From positions 1-64,000 of the forward strand of contig NZ_BMXS01000012.1 of assembly GCF_014651875.1 (NCBI RefSeq): a stretch of 64,000 nt of DNA. Reading direction: 5' to 3'. The position numbers and the translations under genes were made by a program. This document shows, in pieces, positions 58,726 through 64,000 of this stretch; the stretch's first letter is position 1; each line of letters opens with the position of its first letter. Below the pieces are notes generated by a model. That model was not told the origin of the DNA. It saw nothing but the letters and a program-made list of their open reading frames with translations, and did not search any database. Origin of the DNA: Litchfieldella qijiaojingensis (GTDB lineage Bacteria > Pseudomonadota > Gammaproteobacteria > Pseudomonadales > Halomonadaceae).

Positions 58726-59679
58726 TCAGGCAAAAGACGCCGCATGGGCGTCGAGTTCTTGTGCGTTCAACGCGAAGACCCCGTGGCCGCCGCGCTCGAA
58801 TTCCAGCCACAGGAAAGGCACCTCTGGGAAGGCTGCTTCCAGGTGGCGGTCCGAATTGCCGACCTCGACGATCAGCACGCCGTCGTCACGCAGGTGCTCA
58901 CGGGCCTCGCGCAGGATGCGGCGTACGATATCCAGGCCATCGCGCCCAGCCCCCAGAGCCATCGACGGCTCATGCCGGAACTCGGCTGGCATGGTGGCTA
59001 GATCGCGAGTGTCTACATATGGCGGATTGGAAACGATCAGGTCGTAGCGCTGCCCGGCCACGCCAGTGAAGACATCGGAGGCAACGGCTCGCACCCTGGC
59101 CCCCACGTCATGGCGCGTGATGTTGGCCTTGGCCACTTCCAGCGCCTCTGTACTGATGTCCGCCAGATCGACCTCAGCGGTGGGCAGGTGGAGAGCGGTG
59201 GCTATCCCGATGCACCCCGACCCACAGCACAGGTCGAGCACCCTGGCCGGCGGTTCCTCGGGGAACCAGGCGGCAAAACCGTGCTCGATCAGTTCGGCGA
59301 TGGGCGAACGCGGGATCAGGACGCGTTCGTCGACATCAAAGGGATAACCGGCGAAGAAAGCTTCGCCAAGGAGATAGGGCAAGGGACGACGCGTCTCGAT
59401 GCGTGCGCGCACCAGCGACACGATTCGCGCCCGCTCCATAGGCAGCAACCGCGCCTCGAGCACGGAAGGGTCGACATCCCAAGGCAGGTGAAGAGCCCCC
59501 AGTACCAACGCTACCGCTTCGTCCCACGGAGAGTCGGTACCATGTCCATAGTGCAACCCATGGACATGGAACTCACTAGTCGCCCAACGCAGGCAATCGC
59601 GCAGGGTAATCAGGCCTTCGCTGATCTCGGTATCGGCAAGTGTCAGAGTCGAAACGGCATCGGGTCGGGAAGCGGCCAC
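58726..59679 (-). CDS. prmB: 50S ribosomal protein L3 glutamine methyltransferase PrmB
   Basis: A 317-residue SAM methyltransferase with an N-terminal helical domain and a catalytic domain containing [17 protein letters not shown] (about residues 146-162) and NPPY (about 217-220). It methylates Gln150 of L3. The initiation codon is GTG (59679) with AGGAA upstream. It heads a two-gene operon with aroC and is divergent from the smr gene. Confidence 0.93.
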   Translation of the reverse strand: MAASRPDAVSTLTLADTEISEGLITLRDCLRWATSEFHVHGLHYGHGTDSPWDEAVALVLGALHLPWDVDPSVLEARLLPMERARIVSLVRARIETRRPLPYLLGEAFFAGYPFDVDERVLIPRSPIAELIEHGFAAWFPEEPPARVLDLCCGSGCIGIATALHLPTAEVDLADISTEALEVAKANITRHDVGARVRAVASDVFTGVAGQRYDLIVSNPPYVDTRDLATMPAEFRHEPSMALGAGRDGLDIVRRILREAREHLRDDGVLIVEVGNSDRHLEAAFPEVPFLWLEFERGGHGVFALNAQELDAHAASFA

Positions 59680-59831
59680 ACGGGTTCCTGTGTAAGCGAT
59701 AATGGCAAAACCAATATTGTAACCCTGTGCGCCATGGCTTCACAGTCACCATCACATCAATGGTTTTCCCAGGCTAGTGAGGCGCTATACTGGTCACCTT
59801 TCGGAACTTGCGATCAACAAAAGAGACTTTC

Positions 59832-60422
59832 ATGAGCCGACGCCGAGGCCAACACGACGAAGACGACATTGGCGCCTTTCGCCAGGCCCTACGAGAGGCC
59901 GGTGTCAGGCGCCTGACGGCCAATCGTGCCGATCCCGGCAAACCCCGCGACAAACGACACGCGGCCCTGGCCGAGCGTCGCGCCGCCGCCATGGCGGCAT
60001 CCCCTGCTCAGGTCAGCAGCCGCACTTCGGACGGTCGCGTCGAGGCCGTGCGCCCGGCTGAATTCCTCGACTTCGCCGTGGCCGACCTGCCTTATCGCAC
60101 CCACCTACAACTCAAGCGCGGCCAGATTCCATGGGAAGCGGGGCTCGATCTGCACGGCTACACCCTTGACGAGGCTCGCACCGAACTGGAGAGTTTCCTG
60201 CGTGATGCCACCACCGAGCGCGCGCGCTGTGTATTAGTCGTTCATGGCAAGTCTCGCCGCAGCGAAGCGAGTGGTTTGACCGACTATCCGGTGATCAAGA
60301 GCCACGTCAACGCTTGGCTCCGCGAATGGCCCAGTGTGCTGGCCTTCTGCTCGGCCCGCGAGCCGGATGGAGGGACCGGGGCGGTCTACGTACTGCTGCG
60401 TCGGCGCGGCGAGGCGCTGTAA
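59832..60422 (+). CDS. smrA: Smr-domain endonuclease-like protein
   Basis: A 196-residue protein. The N-terminal half is basic and disordered-looking (RRRGQHDEDDIGAFRQALREAG). The Smr domain spans about residues 95-190, with LDLHGYTLDEAR (about 104-115) and the HGKSRRS motif (about 140). Smr domains nick DNA or RNA. Stand-alone bacterial forms are involved in recombination or ribosome rescue. The start at 59832 is chosen over 59808 by the typical M-S-R-R-R N-terminus. A TATACT about 40 bases upstream may be its -10. Confidence 0.87.
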   Translation: MSRRRGQHDEDDIGAFRQALREAGVRRLTANRADPGKPRDKRHAALAERRAAAMAASPAQVSSRTSDGRVEAVRPAEFLDFAVADLPYRTHLQLKRGQIPWEAGLDLHGYTLDEARTELESFLRDATTERARCVLVVHGKSRRSEASGLTDYPVIKSHVNAWLREWPSVLAFCSAREPDGGTGAVYVLLRRRGEAL

Positions 60423-60444
60423 CAGCCCTACCCTGCGAACCAAT

Positions 60445-61524
60445 TCACGTTTTTTCTGGCCCCATGCTATCGGACGGCGGCCCTTCTTCCGAGACAGGTG
60501 TGCCTGGCTTGACGGTCACCGCATCGGCCGCTGGCTTCACGGCCCCCGGCCGCCCCTCGTAGCGGTCCAGGGCCTCGATAGCCAAGTACCGTCCCAGCTT
60601 GATCAGTGCCTCGGCGCGATGAAACTCGTAAGCGCCACACACCGTCTTGGGAATCTCGATCAGCACATCCGGCGGATATCCCGCCACCTTGTATTTGGCA
60701 AGAGTCGCCTGAGTAATATCGAACGAAGCCAACATCATGTCGAGTCGACCCCAGGCACGCCGCTTGACAGCCTGCTCATTGGTATCGTCCACCGGGTCAT
60801 CGTCAGCGTGATTCGAGAACATGCGTTGCGCCTGCTCCCGCACCCCGCTGATCCAGCCTCCAAACCCTTTGCCTTGGGCCTCCAGCACCTTCTCGCGGGC
60901 CTGTTCCTCGGCTGCGTCCTCGGGAGGCAACAAGTCTTCCAGTCGCACCGGGTACGAGCTCTGTGCAGTGGAATTGACCGCCAGTATCAGGTCAGCATGA
61001 GCCGAAACTGTGGGGATGATCGGCAGCGGGTTCAGCAAGCCACCGTCCACCAGTATCTGCTCTCCAGTATGCACGGGGGTGATGATACCCGGAACCGCGA
61101 TGGACGCTCGAATGGCCTGCAGCAGCGGCCCGCTCTGGAACCATACCTCACGCTGGCGCACCAGGTCGGTGGCCACGGTGGTCACCGGGATCGGCAAGTC
61201 TTCCAGGTACATGTCACCGATCAGACTCTCGAGCTTGCTCATGACCTTGCTGGCACGCATCGCGCCCATCGGGCTCCAGGTCACATCGACGAGCTTGAGC
61301 ACATCGAAATAGTCGAGCTTGCACACCCAGTTACGGTAACCCTCCAACTCTCCTGCCGCGTAGACACCAGCCACTAGAGCCCCCATGGAGCAGCCTGAAA
61401 TCGCGACGACCTCATAGCCTCTCGCCTCGAGTTCATCGATCACGCCGATATGCGCATAACCACGGGCTCCACCACTGCCCAACACCAGTGCCACTCGCTT
61501 GTTGTCACCACGCTTGGCTGTCAT
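60445..61524 (-). CDS. patatin-like phospholipase (RssA type)
   Basis: A 359-residue protein with the patatin signature. The oxyanion glycine loop GSGGARGY is at residues 16-23, nucleophile Ser46 in GCSMG, and the Asp of the dyad in LVDGGLLNP near 165. A middle insertion rich in Glu/Ala (about 195-250) and a C-terminal extension ending EGPPSDSMGPEKT are additional to the catalytic core. It would hydrolyse acyl esters of phospholipids. It starts four bases after the stop of an alpha/beta hydrolase gene, so three ester-hydrolase genes form one unit. Confidence 0.88.
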   Translation of the reverse strand: MTAKRGDNKRVALVLGSGGARGYAHIGVIDELEARGYEVVAISGCSMGALVAGVYAAGELEGYRNWVCKLDYFDVLKLVDVTWSPMGAMRASKVMSKLESLIGDMYLEDLPIPVTTVATDLVRQREVWFQSGPLLQAIRASIAVPGIITPVHTGEQILVDGGLLNPLPIIPTVSAHADLILAVNSTAQSSYPVRLEDLLPPEDAAEEQAREKVLEAQGKGFGGWISGVREQAQRMFSNHADDDPVDDTNEQAVKRRAWGRLDMMLASFDITQATLAKYKVAGYPPDVLIEIPKTVCGAYEFHRAEALIKLGRYLAIEALDRYEGRPGAVKPAADAVTVKPGTPVSEEGPPSDSMGPEKT

Positions 61525-61528
61525 ATGA

Positions 61529-62398
61529 TCACCTTCCTTCATGCCACCAACGCACTATCGTCGTTGCTACGGCATTGACCGCCCCTGCCTCCAAGTGCAA
61601 ATGATGCCCCCCCGGCAACACTTCGCGTCGTAAGCTGCGCAGCGCCGCACGTGCCGCTGCCGCCATGGGCCGCTCACCGAGGATGCCTTGCTCCCCTTCG
61701 ATCAACAGCGTGGGTGTCTCGATGGCTTGCAGGATTCCCAATACCTGCTCGGGACAGAAACGTACCACCGAAGGCCGCAACAGACGGCCATCAGTGCGCA
61801 ACCGGATATGCCCATCCGCCGCGACCTCAGCGTTTCGCTGCACCAATGGCGTGGCAGTATCGGCATCCACAGGCGTTACCCCGCCCGCCACTCGTGCGGC
61901 GATTGCAGCCTCTATATCAGGATAGCGCGGCGCGGGCGAAGCAAGGCGACGATGTCCCAGCACCCCCTTGCGCAACTGGTCGGCGGTATCCTCTGCCGGG
62001 GTAGCCAAGGTACCCAGCCCATCGATCAGCACCAGTCGGTCGATTCGCTCGGGAAGTGCCGCCGCCGACAAGCAAGCCACCCCAGCCCCCATGGAATGAG
62101 CCAACAGCGTCGCCCGCTCCAGTTTCAGGCTCTCCAAGGCATCGAGCACATCGTGGATATAGTCCCAGATCGCATAATCGACCCCAGGCGGATGACGGCG
62201 TGACAAGCCATGACCCGCGAAGTCGATCGCCACAATCCGGATCCCCAGGCGCTCGACCAGCAGAGGGGCAAGACGTATGAAGCTGGCTGCGTTGTCCAGC
62301 CAGCCATGCAAGGCCAACCAAGTGGGGGCCGACTCATCGCCCCAAGCCAATGCCGCCAACCGGCCTTGGGACAGAACCAGGGATCGGGGATCGCTCAT
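61529..62398 (-). CDS. alpha/beta hydrolase
   Basis: A 289-residue alpha/beta-hydrolase with the HGW oxyanion region (ALHGWLDNAASF, about 29-40), nucleophile Ser in AHSMGA (about 100-105), an Asp near DGLG or in the cap, and His in GGHHLHLEAG near 265. It resembles small esterases or the MEST/serine-hydrolase type. Its start overlaps the previous hydrolase by four bases (ATGA). The substrate is unknown. Confidence 0.87.
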   Translation of the reverse strand: MSDPRSLVLSQGRLAALAWGDESAPTWLALHGWLDNAASFIRLAPLLVERLGIRIVAIDFAGHGLSRRHPPGVDYAIWDYIHDVLDALESLKLERATLLAHSMGAGVACLSAAALPERIDRLVLIDGLGTLATPAEDTADQLRKGVLGHRRLASPAPRYPDIEAAIAARVAGGVTPVDADTATPLVQRNAEVAADGHIRLRTDGRLLRPSVVRFCPEQVLGILQAIETPTLLIEGEQGILGERPMAAAARAALRSLRREVLPGGHHLHLEAGAVNAVATTIVRWWHEGR

Positions 62399-63204
62399 GA
62401 TGTCTCTTCCAACAGGGCATCCAAGGTGGCAAGTAGCGCCCGGCGAGTGCTGTCAGGATACTCCATGGGGAACATGTGGCCACCCGGCACTACATCGACA
62501 CGCACCCCATGACGCATGAGGCGACGGCGGCGACGGGGAGTGATCAAGTCGGATTCGGCACCGGCCAGCAGCGCCAGCGGTACCTTCAAGCGCTTCGGCA
62601 GCCCATGCAAATGATCGGGCAGGTGGCGAAAGATTTCGGTTTCCACAGCAGGATCGAAGACCAATGCGGCACGTCCATCGTCCAGTATTCGGGTTCCCCC
62701 CTCGATATAGTCGCGCAAGGCTTCGTCGGTGAACTTTCGGAACAGGCTTCGTCGTCTCAGGTAATGTCCCATGGCGTCGCGGTCGGGCCATATCGCCCGG
62801 CGTCCCTTGCTCTTGCCCGCGGGTGTGACCCGGTCAACAAGCCCCAACCCCTTGGCCGCCTTCATCGCCCAGGCGTCCAACCCCAGCATCAGCGGTGGAT
62901 CCAGTACCACCACGCAGCGAAAGTGATGCGGCTCGACATCGGCGGCCATGGCCATCAACACACCACCCATGGAATGCCCTACTCCGATCACCGGTGCCTG
63001 GCATCGATCGATCTGCGTCAGAAGTTCATCACGTAAACGTATCCAGTTGGGTCCTACCGGATAATCGGGATGATGGCCCAGGCGATCCAGCGGCATCACA
63101 TCGAAACGACTTTCCAAAGGCGTCAGGAAGCTGCGGTAGCTAGCGCCAGTGAAGCCGTTGGCATGAGCAAAGACCAATCGGTCACGCGTCTTGCTGGTGG
63201 ACAT
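62395..63204 (-). CDS. alpha/beta hydrolase
   Basis: A 269-residue alpha/beta-hydrolase from the ATG at 63204. VFAHANGFTG (about residues 11-20) is the oxyanion loop, GHSMGG (about 74-79) carries the nucleophile Ser, and His is in PGGHMFPME near 244. The frame to 63261 has no ribosome site. It is the first gene of the unit hydrolase-hydrolase-patatin. Its substrate cannot be assigned. Confidence 0.87.
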   Translation of the reverse strand: MSTSKTRDRLVFAHANGFTGASYRSFLTPLESRFDVMPLDRLGHHPDYPVGPNWIRLRDELLTQIDRCQAPVIGVGHSMGGVLMAMAADVEPHHFRCVVVLDPPLMLGLDAWAMKAAKGLGLVDRVTPAGKSKGRRAIWPDRDAMGHYLRRRSLFRKFTDEALRDYIEGGTRILDDGRAALVFDPAVETEIFRHLPDHLHGLPKRLKVPLALLAGAESDLITPRRRRRLMRHGVRVDVVPGGHMFPMEYPDSTRRALLATLDALLEETS

Positions 63205-63356
63205 GAGGGCTTCTCTCTTGTTTGGTCGCACCCGCCGCCATCTCCTTGAAGGGATAGCCATAGCAGGCTAACGAGTTTACCCTCCAAGATTACTCGCTTT
63301 TTCGAACAATTGAAACGCTTGTTTGATATTCCGTCATTCATCATAGGAGCACACGC

Positions 63357-63459
63357 TTGACCAAGTCACGCCCCCCCTCGCGATACCCGACTACGCAATC
63401 GCCTGTTCTTCGCTACCGTGATCGCCGCGGTGATCGTCGGCCTATGGGTGGCAAGATGA
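63357..63459 (+). pseudogene. possible small single-TM peptide interrupted by a C7 tract
   Basis: AGGAG lies seven bases before TTG at 63357. The frame enters seven consecutive C (63371-63377). If one C is dropped, 34 codons read (M)TKSRPPRDTRLRNRLFF, then ATVIAAVIVGLWVAR and TGA: a basic N-terminus and one clean transmembrane helix. As written the frame shifts and loses this helix. It may be a sequencing error, a real frameshift or a phase-variable tract. Nothing else is seen in the 63205-63501 gap. Confidence 0.4.
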
Positions 63460-63463
63460 AAAT

Positions 63464-63484
63464 GAGCGGCCACGCGGGCCGCTC
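63464..63484. terminator. hairpin between the small peptide frame and the GntR gene
   Basis: GAGCGGCC and GGCCGCTC form a perfect 8-base stem around ACGCG. It lies just after the small frame's stop and 18 bases beyond the GntR stop on the other strand. Confidence 0.6.
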
Positions 63485-63501
63485 CATGAAGTGAGAAGGC
63501 G

Positions 63502-64000
63502 CTAGCGCTCCCGATACTGGGCGTACATGTTCCTGGCCCGGTTGAGGTGCTGGAACATGGTCTCGCGAGCTGCCTCGGCATCCCGGGACAGAATGGCCTC
63601 GAGGATATAGGCGTGTTCTTCCTGGACACGTTCGAGATAGCGCTCCGATGCCGCCGGATTGATATCGATGCTGAGCAGCTTCGCGCGGGGGATCACACTC
63701 TGGTTCAGCTGCTCGTAGAAGCTCCTGAAGAAGGGGTTCTTGGTCGCCTTGGCGATGGCATAATGGAACTCGTAATCCTCGACACGTGCCTGCGACTTCT
63801 CTCTGTGAGCCTTGATGAAAGCCTCGTGTCTGGCCTCCAACTCCTGGCGGTCCTCGGCATCGTGACGCAGGGCCGCCAGTTCCGCAGCGGCAGGCTCAAG
63901 GGTAAGGCGCAGCTCGAGCACATGCAGGATATCCTCCACCGTGGTCGGATTGATGCGCTCTGCCGGTCTAGCCTCGATCGTCGTCGAGCGCAGCACCGTG
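63502..64000 (-). CDS. GntR-family regulator, FCD domain (N-terminus outside the window)
   Basis: The visible 166 residues form an FCD ligand-binding domain of the FadR subfamily: VLELRLTLEPAAAELAALR, then ARVEDYEFHYAIAKATKNPFF and RVQEEHAYILEAILSRDAEAARETMFQHLNRA, with Asp and His metal-binding residues. The frame runs off the window at 64000, and the winged-helix DNA-binding part must lie beyond. Members regulate transport and breakdown of organic acids, such as lactate or sugar acids. The target genes are not visible. Confidence 0.88.
   Translation of the reverse strand, partial: TVLRSTTIEARPAERINPTTVEDILHVLELRLTLEPAAAELAALRHDAEDRQELEARHEAFIKAHREKSQARVEDYEFHYAIAKATKNPFFRSFYEQLNQSVIPRAKLLSIDINPAASERYLERVQEEHAYILEAILSRDAEAARETMFQHLNRARNMYAQYRER

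Noticed and set aside
57584-59047. 487-codon plus-strand frame opposite aroC and prmB
   Set aside because: Spans two well-identified minus-strand genes and their junction. No ribosome site or motifs.

Overview
The window reads as one piece of a GC-rich gammaproteobacterial chromosome, most like Halomonas or a close relative in the Halomonadaceae. This assignment is inferred from gene content and protein style: a prpB-prpC-acnD-prpF-prpD methylcitrate operon under a GntR repressor, class I polyhydroxyalkanoate synthase with a phasin, a YdiJ-type D-2-hydroxyglutarate dehydrogenase, acidic proteins and a broad set of amine and amino-acid catabolic genes. I see no phage, integrase, insertion sequence or CRISPR array.

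Layout. 1-619: the first bases of a 16S rRNA gene (minus strand) with its boxA leader and two candidate promoters. 620-9170: the methylcitrate operon (gntR-prpB-prpC-acnD-prpF-prpD, minus), headed by a promoter and a set of palindromes, one of which recurs upstream of the divergent pabB. 9196-16609: pabB, cysH, cysB, trxA, an AI-2E family permease, a SIMPL-domain protein and serS, with a 7-bp tandem repeat between the last two. 16812-20410: a 1111-residue ydiJ-like gene that carries an in-frame palindromic element, then a DUF2905 gene. 20467-25455: gph, a Trp-codon leader peptide, trpE, trpG, trpD and trpC (minus). 25708-34283: NDH-2, a sorbosone/glucose dehydrogenase-like propeller, a GIY-YIG protein, rpe, gamma-glutamyltransferase, an MFS permease and aspartase.

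34386-45708 is an all-minus catabolic block of about 11 kb. It holds an SSS symporter with an overlapping 37-residue membrane peptide, an omega-aminotransferase, an APC permease, an aldehyde dehydrogenase, a LysR regulator, and a tightly overlapped operon of flavin monooxygenase, RidA, DUF1028 Ntn-hydrolase-like protein and ArgE-like deacylase. Amine uptake, transamination and aldehyde oxidation fit the first half. The second half looks like an undefined pathway that oxidises and then hydrolyses an N-acyl or amino compound.

46056-64000 is mostly housekeeping: yajG, tpm, ygiM-like, DUF1820, miaB, phoH-like, ybeY, corC and lnt (an RNA-maturation and envelope operon), phaC, phasin and DUF6489 (storage granules), prmB-aroC, smr, two overlapping alpha/beta hydrolases followed by a patatin, a possible frameshifted single-TM peptide, and the C-terminal part of a GntR/FCD regulator cut by the window edge.

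The items most worth a second look are the FMO-RidA-DUF1028-ArgE operon, the palindromic element translated inside ydiJ, the trp leader, the operator cluster between gntR and pabB, and the heptamer hairpin between the SIMPL gene and serS.
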